A DNA stretch of 64,000 nucleotides from Euonymus europaeus (taxonomy: Eukaryota; Streptophyta; Magnoliopsida; Celastrales; Celastraceae). Numbering within the stretch: position 1 is the stretch's first letter; each line of letters opens with the position of its first letter. This document shows, one piece after another, positions 10,391-22,700 of this stretch. Under the pieces are notes generated by a model. That model saw nothing but the letters and a program-made list of their open reading frames with translations. It did no database searches and had not been told where the DNA came from. The position numbers were made by a program, and so were the translations under genes. Location of the stretch: positions 4,903,001-4,967,000 of the forward strand of contig OY756957.1 of NCBI GenBank assembly GCA_963580455.1, in the 5' to 3' direction.

Positions 10391-12700
10391 GTAGGCCAAT
10401 TGCCTGAATGAGAATGGTTTATTATTTCCGTGAGTGACACATCCTTGATCTTGAGCGTTGTTGAGCCGTCTTTTGATGGACAACGTGAAAACTTCTCTCA
10501 TGTTGGGCTGCATAATTCGCATCTTACATTCTATGCATTGACTCTCATGATAGAGTCGGGGTAGGACGAGTTCTAGGATCCCACCCCATTCCGAGAATGA
10601 TTTATTATTATACTGCAGTTATTCGGTAACATGGTTGTTCATTATAATTGTAATAGTGACTACAAATAGAGCCTAATGACTATTCCTTATGGTAATCTCG
10701 TGGATGTCTATTTCTTTGCATGAGGCAATGTTTAACATTTAGGAAACAAAAAAATTTAGCCTTAAGTTGTAAAAATAATTTGTGCCCATTTCCATTTCAT
10801 AAAGGTATCGTTGAAACACATACAAAGTCCATGTTCGAAAGAAAAAAAAAAAGAGTATGTGAGTGATAGCATATACTTGTGAATGACACCCTTAGCTAAT
10901 GACCTATAACTTTTAAGGTAAAATTGGTTCTCATACACTCATGTTCAAAAGCACAAATTGTCAGGTCAATAATTTAAAAGAGCAAGATTTTTGGGGAGTG
11001 TATTTAGGGTCAAGCGAGAGCCTCGTAAAAAATTGAGGCATCTCATCTCTTCTGAGCATATAAAGGAATGTGACGAGTGAAATGGGGTTTGAACATGTGA
11101 AGGGAGGTGTTGAAACACTTACGTAACTTTTAAGATAAGAGAGCAATGTTACATCAATCCAAAATACGATCCTCATTTTATCATCAAATGTATATGGGCT
11201 TCCATTCACTTGTGTCCAAAAACTCAATGTGTCATGTTCATGTAAGTTGTAACTGAGCAAACTTTCGATACATAATTCTAACATGTATAAATTATTCATT
11301 TTCATTAATTCTCACAAATATTTTGTGTACCAAACGCTGTGATCATTGTTAGTATTATGTTTTTTTCCACTTACTTTTTGCATGCACACGTAATACTTTT
11401 TTGGGCTTTTCTACTCATAAGGACAATAACTAAAAGTTGTATTTCAATAAGGATAAAACTTATCAAAATGTATTTTTTATTCATCTTCCTTCTTCTCTCT
11501 TAATGCCCACAACTGATTCTTTTTTGCAAAGAACGAACCACTGAAGTGAAGCTCTAGATCAGCTTGACCATAGACTAGTAATCATCGACTGTTGATTATC
11601 ACATGAGTCATCAGAAAATTTTCGTGAAATCATTGTCACTGTTTGGAAAAGAGCTCAATTCAGCCGACATGACCAATGTCGACGACCATCAACAAACTCG
11701 ATGGAGATGTATCATCTTTGGAACTCGATCAGGTAAAACTAGTGAAAATCGTTTTGATTTTTTAAATCTACACATATTATTATATATGTTTCAAATTTGC
11801 TGATATTATATATGTTTTGATGATATTTTTTTTAGTATGATGATATTATATATGTTTAAATAAAAGTTTTGTGTTTGAACATTCATTGTGACGACATTAC
11901 CAAATGAAATTCTCATGTTTCAGTATTAAAAAAGATACGATAAAATAGATACAAGAAAATATATATAATAAAAAGACACAAAAAAACAGATAACATATAA
12001 TGCAGATTCATGGGCATGATGGAGTGCCTTCTTCAAGCCATCGACCTACCAAATAGAAGCGACGGAGCACCATAACCAACCCCGTCATCATTCGTCGTTA
12101 TTAGTTGCTAATTCCACTGAAATTAGACCTTGAAATCGTGGCCATTCATGAAAAAAGTGTATGGTTCAATAATCGAAATCGTCGCTGCCACCACGACAAG
12201 AGTGTAGCCTAGATCTAAAAGCCCAATTCCCTTTCATTGGTTGGCCGGAATAATTTTTGGAAGTTTGATTTTAGTGTCAAATAGGGAAGATGAGAACATG
12301 AAAATATTTATGTTAATAAAATAAATTTTTATAAATTTTTACCTTTTATGAAATATTTTTTAAACTTGACGGATTTTATAAAACAACATTTTTTAGTGAA
12401 AGGTGTTATCTTTATTTTTCCCAACTTTTTATTACATAAATGAGTATACAACATAAATATAATCATTAATGTAATCAGATGCCAAAAAATAAGCAGAGCT
12501 GCCAAAAATGAGAATCACACTTGATAGAGAGAGAAAGAGACGAGATCTGCCGGATAGTGGACGGACAGAATATTTACATAACAAGACAAATTCCGGGAAA
12601 AAGGCCGGTCGTTTAAACTAAATATTATCACAAAAATAAAATAATTGATGACACGTATGAATTCTGAGTCAAAAGCTGTTTGGTTACTGAGAAAATCGTC
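10391..12700. other. Intergenic, no gene recognised
   Basis: AT-rich DNA between the retroelement and the PHL7 5' region. The short ORFs (for example 11603-11803 plus, 10961-11305 minus) resemble no family I know. No structured RNA or clear repeat was seen. The last few hundred bases may hold the PHL7 promoter. Confidence 0.4.
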
Positions 12701-12996
12701 AAACTAAAAACAACTCAGATTTCAGACTGCAGATTCATTTTTTCAGAGAGAGAGGAAACCGGAAAGCACAAGAATATAGATACAACAACTAATACTATCC
12801 CCATCACCATACGATAACAAAGCAGAAATCCATCTGCAGTCCTTAAATTTCTCTCTTTCAGCTTCCCCCCTTGTGTTCTCACTATCTCTTGTAACTCTTG
12901 TGTAATCTTTCTTAAAAACTGAGTGCTGTAAAACAAACATATCAATCTACTGGACACAAGACGGGAGCCCCGACTGAACAATTGCAATAGATCTGG
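12700..12996 (+). other. Possible non-coding first exon of PHL7
   Basis: A good donor (ATCTGG then GTAAGTCC) ends at 12996, and an acceptor (GTTTTAG) at 14431-14433 sits 5 bases before the PHL7 ATG. This suggests a spliced 5' UTR with a 1.4-kb leader intron. It is inferred only from splice signals. Confidence 0.35.
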
Positions 12997-14438
12997 GTAA
13001 GTCCATTTCTTTTTAGCTGCTTGACTGTTAAAATTGACTCTTGAGTTGATTATTTTCTGGATCATCTTGTTTTGTAAAGCTTTAAGATCGTCTTAGACTG
13101 TTGTTACCCTTTCCTCCGAAGATGAAGATGTGTTCTTCACTGTTTTTTTTTTCTCTTTCTTTTTCTCTCATAAGAAAATTGCATTAGTTTATTGACTGCA
13201 ACCCTAATTGTATCCCGGAATTGGTACAGTATATACTCGATGGAATTCGCTTGATAAAGAAATGTAGGGCTTTTTTCCTGACACTACGGTATATTTGATA
13301 AATCATAGAAGGCGAAATACACAGTTTGGTTTTGGGGTTGGAGGTTGTTGTCAATTATTAGCAGCTACGGTTGGTTTCTCTATCCTTCCTTATTGGGCCT
13401 CTTTAATCCACATTACTACATTAGTTTGATTTTCTTCTCAAGTTCATGATTTTATGCTATTCGAAGGAGGCTATAGGATGGCTGGAATTTAACTTATTTG
13501 TCACAATATTTAAGGGCACCAATGGCGGTCATAGATCTTCCCTGACTATTTTCTGTATGCTCGGTCTATTTGTGCAATAATTTACCCTTGTAATGTCGTA
13601 TAAGACAAGACAGTCTGGTTCAAAACATAGAAATATGAAAGGCTTGTAAGTTGTGACATAGTGGCTATCGCAGGTTTTGCTCTCTTCCTTCTTGGGGGTT
13701 CTTATGCAGGACAGCAAACTGTGGTATGTTAAACGGCCATGAACAGTAACTTGTAGGTAAAATTGAGAACTGACACGATTATGGTTAAATTAAACTGCCC
13801 CTTGTCTTTTAAAGACTTTTAATGTCTGTTTCCTGTATGCTCCATCACTTTGTAGTCAGATACAATATATACGGAGGTCATGAATTGATCCCACCACTTA
13901 TATGCACAAGGACACATCAGTCTTGACTAGGTAAACGTGTAGCTGCTGATTGATGAAAAAAATAATAGGAGCTGTCAATTCTGCTGCAAAGTGTTGTGTT
14001 ACCTCTCAAAAATCTCGTCACCCATCACCTCAAAACCTAATAGACGAGAACAATTTTTTTAGGATGAGCACATGAAATGTTGTTTCTTCTTTTTTTTCCT
14101 GGTAAGTTTTCTGTTTGTTCTTTTGTTTTTACATTTTTAATGCATACTATAGTTCTCCGTACTAAAAACAGCCTCTCCAAATATTATATGGGGGTAAGGT
14201 TTGCGTAAATCATGTCTATCACTGACCTCGGTCACTGTGATAGCCTTGTGCACGAGATTTGTTAACATTTTTTTTATGGTTCTCCATGAAGTGTAATGCA
14301 ATTTATTCTTTGTTGCTTTTGAAGATCCTTTGACTTCTTGGTCTTAGACAAATGACATTGTATCAGCCAAAGAGTGTTCCTAGCACAAAGTCCACTTTCT
14401 TTAGTTCATGTTGAGCATTTAGACTCGTTTTAGCAAAG

Positions 14439-17400
14439 ATGGAACCCATGAATGGAGGCAACATTCTCAACAGCCCTAGTCTTGCATCAAAGCAACGACT
14501 GCATTGGACACATGAACTTCATGAACGGTTTGTTGATGCTGTGGAACAACTTGGTGGACCCGATAGTGAGTCTTCTCAACTTCTGTATAGATGATTGTTT
14601 CTTTTTACTTCTGTTGTTGTTTCCCTTGAGTTATTACTGCAAAATATATTTGGCATAACACCAAAGAAGTCATACATTAACCAAGCTAGTATTGCAAGTC
14701 TCTGAGTCTTAAACATGATATTAACCAGGTTTACTGTTCACAGTATGAAACGTTGACTTTGATAACTTGTCTTTAAGTTATCCCTGGTTATAACAGCAAA
14801 ATATCCACTATCTTTGAATTATTAGAGTAAAATGTCAATGTGCTAGTAGCCTAGTGTATAGTTTGCCAATGGGAATGTCAAAGAGATAAAAAAGTATTTT
14901 TGTATCAGTTAGTGCTGGAAAACTTGAGTATGTAAACATTAAAGCTGTGTAAACTGTAAATCTGCAAGTGTTCATATGGCTTGAACTTATTTTTGAGTTC
15001 CTATGTTTACTTGTGAAGATATTTTTATGTAACTTAAACGGGTGAGAAATGATTTAGGGAATTGCCTCTACTTGATCAATCTTCTGTATTGATTTTGGTG
15101 GAAGGTGATCCATATATTTTTTAATTGATTTAGCTTGAGAAGTAAACGTGGTTTGCAGCATAATAAGCTAGAACAAACGGCTAAGGCATATAACTATTTC
15201 ACTGCAAATGGGTTAACAATATTCGGTGACTGTCCCTAGTCTTGTGGGGATGAAAGGGGTTGTTACTGATTCAGCTGAAGAAGAGTTATTTCCATGGAGC
15301 TTATGAGAGCCAATCAGTGGAAAAACATTGTATCATCCATTCCTTCTTATCATTTTTTGGATGGCATGGAAAGTGATGAATAGAAGAGCCCTTCAGGGAG
15401 AAGAAACTATTTTTGATATCATTGGTGATGGATGGTGGCTTTTAAGTCCTACTTGGTTTTATAGCAGAAATGGCATGTATAGAAGCCAGTTTTTTTTATG
15501 TAATAGAATCGCTCTTTTGCTGCTGATCTTGAGCAATGTTTTAAAACGCTAAAGCGCTGCGCAAGGTGTTTTCGAGGTCGAAAGGCGAGGCGTAAGCCTT
15601 GACTCGTTGAGGCATAAGCTTTTGAGGTGAAAGATTTTAACTAGGTTTTCATATAATATACCACAATAAACCAACCAAATGTCATATTTGCTATTAAATA
15701 TCATATTTGTCCCCCAATACCAGTTAGCGAATTAGAGAATAAAGAGGGCCAGAACAGAGAGACATGAACAGAGAGAGGAAGAAGTTCTCAGGAGAGATGA
15801 AGTTTGAGAATAGAAGAGAATCAGAGATGAAATTTGAGAGACGAACAACTTACCGGAAGAGAGAGAGAGGAAGAAGTTCTTAGGAGAGATAAAGTTTGAG
15901 AATAGAAGAGAATCCGAGATGAAATTTGAGAGACGAATGACTTACCGGAAGAGAGAGATAGTCACGATCTCATACACGCCTTTCACGCCTCGAACCCGCC
16001 TCAGTTGCGCCTTCCGTGACTTCAGCCTAACTGCAGGCACCTCATTGAAAAAGGGAACCGCCTCGCATTGAGGCGCGCCTTTTAAAACGTTGATCTTGAG
16101 AACTATAGTTTTCCCTCCTTGGTGTCCTTGAACTCAGTGTTTTTTTTGGCTTCTCAATTGGGAAAAAATGAAGCTAGAACAAATATCCAAAAATTTCATA
16201 CTCGGCGGTTCAGAGTCTTAAAATGAATTGAAATCACTGAGAATCCCGTCTAATAAATATTTAATGTAGATATTCCTTTGAGATCTTGTCAGTCAATGTA
16301 AATATAAATGTAGGTACATAAGTTTCACATGGTTGATGGAGACTCCAATTAATTGTCATGATATTATTAGAGAACTTGCACATATTTTATGAATTCCTGG
16401 AGTTGTAGAAACTAAGAATATGTTCTTTTGTTATTCAATGTGGCTTTTATTTCATACAAACTGGGGGCATAGTATCTTTCAGGCATTAAGATGCGTTTTT
16501 CCTGTGCGATGGTTATCATATGAGATTCTAATATGTCATATGGCTTCCTTCCTAAGATGCACACTTCCGGGTTCAAAGGACTGATGGAAGTTCTAGGTTC
16601 CTCCTCGGGGCAAATGATTTTTCTGGGACATGAATGTTTAACTGTGATAATTTTTTATCAGATTTTTATTTTCCTTTCCCCAGGGGCCACGCCCAAGGGT
16701 GTTCTTAGAGTCATGGGTATGCAAGGTTTAACAATATACCATGTCAAAAGCCATCTGCAGGTATATATGATTGCTGAAGCTGATTATGTCATGCACAAAA
16801 CATTATCATTTATGTTTTGCTGACTCTGCTGCTTCGATGTATCCAGAAATATCGACTTGCGAAATATCTCCCTGACTCTTCATCTGATGGTAGGTTATCT
16901 GATCTCCGTTTACTATTTACACACTATGATGCAAGACGGACCCCCAGTAGTTTAGAGGCGGCGCACCGCATGACTATGGGCTGTCAGCCTCAGAGGCCAG
17001 CGCACTGGCATGGGCCTAGGCCCGCCTACATCAGGGCTGCAGCCCGTACACCCCAACCCATAAATCTCAAGGGATTCCTCCCAGGCAGGTTGTTGATGTG
17101 AGGATTCGAACCCCTCACATCCTTTGAACGGGGCAACCCATTCAACCAAATAAGCCTCTGAGGCTGACAACCCATAGTCATGCGGTGCGCCGCCTCTGAA
17201 CTACTGGGGTCCGTCCTGCATCACACTAATACAGAACCAAGTGTATTGACTGCTTCATTATTTTGATTGGGGAACATATGAAGATTTACCATGTAGATTT
17301 TGTTTTCTGATGCAATTTTGAATGTTATGTTAGGGAAACAAGTCGACAAGAAAGAAACTGGTGACATGCTTTCTAGTTTGGATGGTTCCTCGTAAGTAGA

Positions 17401-19175
17401 GCTGCCACTTATGCCTTTTGTTTTCAACTTTCTCTCATTGCTTCTTGTCTGATAGTCCATGTCAGTATAAGCATGCTTGCAAATGTTTATGATGAAAGAA
17501 TCATATGCTCTTAAACCACTACACAGTTCTCACTCTCTGGACTCGTTCTAGACAATTGGCTAAGCACTGTAAAATTGTATCTCCATGGTTCTTGTAGTAT
17601 TTTTTTTTTGACAGCATTAGCTCATCTGCCTTTTAATTTCTGGTTGCACCCCATTGGTGCTCTCTAATAAAAAAATTGCTTTCAAAAAATATTAAATACC
17701 ACTCTGTTCTTACAGAAGGAAATGGCACTTGAGTAATTATATTTATGGAATGTCTTATTGATTTGTGAAAGTACGTTTACATTTGCAGTGGGATGCAAAT
17801 TACTGAAGCACTGAAGTTGCAGATGGAGGTTCAAAAGCGACTTCATGAGCAATTGGAGGCAAGTTTTTGTTCTGCCATTTTGAGCATTTTCCATTACCAT
17901 TATTTCTACAATATATTCAGAAATTATAAAAACTGAAATAAACGCCAAGAATAAGAAAAATCTATGGCCTGTGAGAACTTCAAGGCTTTTGAGTAAATAC
18001 ATTGGCGAGTGGCATAAAGAAACAACAATTTCATGGGTTCGGGCTTTATTTAATTAACCCTTCATAAAAGCTTCTTTGCTCGTGTTGGGCAAGAAAAATC
18101 TATATGTATATCAATATCATGCTCAAATTAAAAGGAAAAAAAGGAATAATTCTATATATATGTAATGTACACACACATTAAATGTACATCCCGGCTATAC
18201 TGTGATTACTTATCAGGGAAAAAATGCATGGAATATATGGAGCATGAGTCATAATCCATGTGATTGTTTAGTCAAGCTTAGAGATCTTGATCACTGCACC
18301 TCTGTTAACCTCCGAATCAATCTTCCATTTATCTTTTACGTTTTAGTCTCATGTTCATGATTGATACTTGTCACACGAGCTTTCACTACCTTTCCATTTT
18401 TATTTACACGCTGTTTAATAAGTCACCGTTGGTCACCCTTTCAAGTATACTGCACACTTGACAACTAGTCTAACAAAAATCTCAGTGTAGACAAAATATG
18501 CAGAAAGAGTTTGGGGGTGTTCCTGCTATTGCAATATTTTGAACTAACCTGTGTTTGAAGACAGTTTCCATGCATTACCCTTGTTTTACTTGAAATTATC
18601 CAATTATTTATTCTTGCCAAAAACTAATCAATAAAAAGAAGTGTTATGTCATTATTGTTTGCAATGTGCCAAACTCTCACCAAATACACAATTTACATGC
18701 TTCATTACAACAGGTACAGAGACAACTACAATTGCGGATTGAAGCCCAAGGGAAGTACTTGAAAAAAATTATTGAAGAGCAACAACACAGTGGAGTTCTT
18801 GCTGATGCTTCTGGCACAGGGGCCTCAGCCCCAGTATCAGGTGACATCTGTCCGGAATCTGACAACAAGACAGACTCATCAACCCCTGCCCCAGCTTTGG
18901 AGTCTCCCCTCCAAGATAAGGCTGCAAAGGAACGTGTCCCCAGGAAAACTATTTCGCTTTATGATCCTTTCCCGTTGCACCATGAACCCTTGCCTCCAGA
19001 ATCAGGCTGCAATGTTGGTTCACCGGCTGAAAGCCCCAAATGTGAGAGGTCATTGAAGAAACAAAGAGTGAGCACGAGTGCAGCATATGCTAAACCAGAG
19101 ATGGTGCTTTCACACCAGATACTAGAGTCGAGCTTAAGTTCCTCATACCAGCAACCACTCTGTTTTTATGATTAG
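14439..19175 (+). CDS. PHL7: MYB-CC transcription factor PHL7-like
   Basis: Six coding exons: 14439-14565, 16684-16760, 16847-16889, 17334-17391, 17789-17858 and 18714-19175, giving 278 aa. A GARP/MYB domain (about 18-73) shows [20 protein letters not shown] and [16 protein letters not shown]. The coiled-coil MYB-CC block (about 104-149) contains the LHEQLE motif. Family knowledge: PHR1-like nuclear factors dimerise through the coiled coil and bind P1BS-like sites in phosphate-starvation and related responses. The match to Arabidopsis PHL7 is near-continuous through residue 150 and loosens in the Pro/Ser-rich tail. Intron 5 starts with GC, not GT, inside the LHEQLE codons. Introns 1 and 3 each hold a MITE. 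Convergent with the hydrolase gene, stops 617 bp apart. Confidence 0.95.
15534..16092. mobile_element. hAT-like MITE in PHL7 intron 1
   Basis: 559-bp element with terminal inverted repeats (CAATGTTTTAAAACGC on the left; the right end reversed reads CAACGTTTTAAAAGGCG). It is flanked by a perfect 8-bp duplication ATCTTGAG (15526-15533 and 16093-16100). Short TIRs starting CA plus an 8-bp TSD indicate the hAT superfamily. There is no transposase. GC-rich ends contain GAGGCGAGGCGTAAGCCT, shared with the copy at 62796-63579. Confidence 0.85.
15778..15961 (+). repeat. 92-bp tandem duplication inside the hAT MITE
   Basis: Two purine-rich copies starting at 15778 and 15870 (GAAGAAGTTCT, then TTTGAGAATAGAAGAGAATC, then CTTACCGGAAGAG) differ at only a few bases, which points to a late internal duplication. 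Confidence 0.8.
16927..17223. mobile_element. MITE with about 68-bp TIRs and tRNA-like centre
   Basis: The first about 68 bp (from TGATGCAAGACGGACC) recur inverted at the end (to GGTCCGTCCTGCATCA). Flanks CACTA at 16922-16926 and 17224-17228 may be a 5-bp target duplication. On the minus strand the centre has a T-arm-like hairpin (GTGAGGGGTTCGAATCCTCAC) and a box A-like TGGTTGAATGGG. The element fills most of PHL7 intron 3 and begins 37 bp after its donor. Confidence 0.8.
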
Positions 19176-19792
19176 GTAGCACTTTGATCCCTCATCAAGA
19201 TTTTCAGTTTGAATATTACCTGGGGAAAGTGTCAGGCTGTTTTCTGTAATTTTGTAAAGCACACTTTGTTCTACCTTTTCAATGTAGGTACTTAAAAGGA
19301 AACAACTTTTCATCAGGTCTTGTACTCAATTTTAGATGTTTGAGTCTTTGAGATACCTTTGATTCCCTGAGCTTTTATAGAGCATTAGTGTTGAACTGAC
19401 ATGGGAAGAGTACTAACAGGAGTGGATAGCTTGCTTTGAATCTCTTGCTGTGTGCCAAGACCCCCTTATCTATCTATGAACTTTTGTACTAAGAAAAATG
19501 AAAGGTCTGGCAAGTTTCTAGCATATGTCAGTCATGTCTTGTCATTTGTACTTTCAAGTCTCATAATACAGTCAGATACAAACTGCAGTACATACACTAA
19601 AGTAGTTGCAATATCTGTTAATCAAGCCATGCCTATTAACTTAATAGGCTAACTGAGCCAAATGCACATGCTCAGTGTCACAATCAATATAGAAACAATG
19701 CCGAATAACTAGAGGAAGAGTGGTAGATGGAGCATTTCACGTCGGCCGTATCATTTACACAACTTGGTTAAATTTTTATGGAACATAACCAG
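19176..19792. other. Convergent 3' UTR region of PHL7 and hydrolase
   Basis: 617 bp between the two stop codons. It must supply 3' UTRs and polyadenylation signals for both strands. No ORF of note and no repeat seen. Confidence 0.5.
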
Positions 19793-22700
19793 TTATGAGT
19801 GTCGTCTCCGAGGTTTCACTCGCCAAAGAATGCAAAGCCGTAATCGCTTGCTAAGGGCCTCTATCTTTTCAAGTTTCTCACCCTTGGGCTTCTTTAAGAG
19901 TGACAGAACTTTCTTCTTTTTCTTTTCCTTTCCCATTTCCTGTTTGGGAGGGCTTGCTGATTCCTGTTGCATGCTTCTAAGTGGTGTTGCAAGTGCCGCC
20001 GTCTAAATTTCAATCATAAAGATTAGCAGCTGGCTTGTCCAGAACGAAGAAAAAACATATATAAAATTCAAGTGTCTAATAATGAAAATGAGTATCATTT
20101 AATGTGCACAGTGTTTGTAAACCGATCTTCCAATACTGCGCATACTAAAGATTTGATCAACCTAAGTGGAAGGTATGTATTTCTTCGTGCAGGAAAGAGA
20201 AAGACCTGATGACTATTGGCATTAGCTGCACATTCAGCAGAAGATTCTTCATCACTAACACCCAAGGAAGAGCATCTTCCCCAACTCTCCCTATTTGAAC
20301 TTGTGTAGGAACAGCTTTCCTCATTCTGGCCATTTGGTTTGTCCTGTAAGAATATAACCGTCAAAAGTTTAGTAAAACAATGAAATTGCAAAATTGAAAC
20401 CGTCATGCAAGCCATATTAATGTAGGAATGTAGGATGCAGCTAAGCAATCTCCATACAGGAAAGTTAGCTTTACATGGACCATTGGACAAGAGTTAAAAC
20501 AAGTGCTAAGTTTTAGCTAAACTAAATAGAAAATGTGCAGAAATATCATCCCTTTGTCCTTCAATCTCCTCCATAACTTTCACCTCCAGGCAATATGTTC
20601 ATACGCTGGTCCAGGACCAGGAATGAGCCCAAGGAACCGTATTTCTCAGAACGGAATATAAATATAAAGAAAGACAGTTCCAAAGTGCTTCCCTGTTAAA
20701 ACACTTTAAAGAAACACCATGATGGATCAAACAACTTCACACTTCTATGACAATAATTACTACTAGATTAGTACCGGTAAACATGTTTGATCTTCACAGC
20801 TTGGCCCATTTTCTTCATTAAGCTCAGAATCCTGCATTATCAGTAAAAGAATAGTAAAATTTATAAATACAAATTGAAGGGGGAAACAGATCGAGTAAAA
20901 AAAAAGCTCGTAAACAAAATTCATATGATTACACCAGTTTCCGGGACAACTTCAGAAAGAAGTTCACCCACAGGTTTTGTGAGTGGAATGGTAGGAGGAG
21001 CTGAAGATGAACTTGCCGCATCAGTACGTGCAGTGCGAAGATCCGTGATAATCTCATATAACCGACTCTAAAAGAAAGGAAGAGTGTTAAATATTATAAA
21101 TAAATAAAAAAAACCTTACAAAAATGGCAGCATACTTATTTACATTACTGAGCATAGAGTTGCAATTCCCTTATAAGCATCTGTAGTAGGGTAGGGAGAT
21201 ATATCATCATACGAAAGTTATAAAGTTAAATCAAGATATGAAGAGATAAGCTTTGGTGCAAATGACGTCGTATCTTATGCTGTCATAAATAAATCAACCA
21301 AACAAAAATCACCAACTCCATTTTACAGGAAAACAAATTCAAAAACTTGCCATTAATGCATATTTAATCATTTTTCCTGCTGTGTACACTGAACAGTTGG
21401 CATCTAGCTCAAGCTCAGAGCTATAACTTTGTGCCACTACGATACCTCTTGGAATAAAGCTACAGCTCCACAATGCAATAAAAGTAGCAAGGGAAGGGAT
21501 TGGAAAAACAAAAAGATCAAGGAGAGAAACCAACATACAAAGGAATAAAAGTATGCAAGCATGATGCCTTATACATGTACAGCATTAGACTGTTATAAAA
21601 GCAATACTAAGATGTTTTCTGTAGATATATGAAATGGAAATCACCTCGTCCATCCCCGCACCAACCTTGAAATCCCCCAAATCGTAATATTTCTCGATCT
21701 TGTGCAAATTAGTAGATGAATTATGAGGAGGGCAGAGGACTTTGTAGAAAAAAATGGAAACTGAATCATAATAAAACTGAGGTCTGGAGGAGTTGTGATC
21801 GCCATCGAATTTTATTATGTTTTTGTCCCCCTGCCAATAAACAGAACCAATATTAAATATTTTTTAAGAGCCCGCACTCAGACTGAAAAAAATTATGAGA
21901 TCATGAAATGGAAAATTACCACATAGGACTCAAAGATGAGGTCAGAGTGGTGGGGTTGAATGAATTTGTCCTCACTTCCATGCACAAATAAAGCAGGGAT
22001 AAATGTTTTTGGTGCAACCTGTGGCATCACATAAGACTGGAATATTTCTATAGACACATATAAAACAATTGCGTAATACGCATCATGCAGGAAAAGGCTC
22101 AAACAAAGCAATCATGTTTGCCTAAAAGATTGTTAAGCATAAGGATTTTAGGATAAAGCATGCCAAGAAATGGCTGGCGGACATCACTTCTTGAACTACA
22201 AGTGGCAAACTGAAAATAGACTTCATCACATGAAGGTTGTCATACAATTCACGCAATATGAATGAAATTCTAAACCAGCGTATCCATATAAACTATGAAA
22301 AGCAGGCTAAATTCTTTGTATAACACTGAAGGGGTCATCGCAAGTCAAAGTTGTATATTGAACTCAATCTTGATGGATGTTCAAAATGGTAATACCTTCA
22401 AGCAGTTCAGGTCCATAATATCAAACTTTGCCTTCTTCTGAATCACCCACCGCATATACTGCAATGCCATCTTGACCTGATGAATAGAAGAAAAAATTTT
22501 CTCATTTCGTAAACATGAAGGACAAAAACTAAAGCACCAAATTTACAAAAACATTAATGTAGTTAATTAGCTGTATATGCTCAAAGATTGAAATTAAAAA
22601 TTGAAGAAAGGAAAACTGCAATCTTCTTCTTCTTTTGTATTTTGTATTTTAAAATAAATAACTGCATCGTAGAAGTAATCTGTGAACCCAATAAGCTGAT

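Noticed and set aside
11603..11803. 66-aa plus-strand ORF in the 10-12.7 kb spacer
   Set aside because: No family resemblance, no flanking splice or promoter signal, AT-rich end; likely chance.
16927..17223. Functional tRNA gene on the minus strand
   Set aside because: Only T-arm and a loose box A are present; no acceptor stem or anticodon arm can be drawn, and the sequence sits inside a MITE.
16922..17228. CACTA at the element edge as a CACTA-transposon terminus
   Set aside because: The right side is also CACTA in direct orientation, not TAGTG, so it is better read as a target duplication.
20931..20935. First GT (GTGTAA) as the donor of hydrolase exon 10
   Set aside because: It leaves phase 1 and creates a stop in exon 11. 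The second GT (GTAATC), two bases on, restores phase 0 and the open frame.
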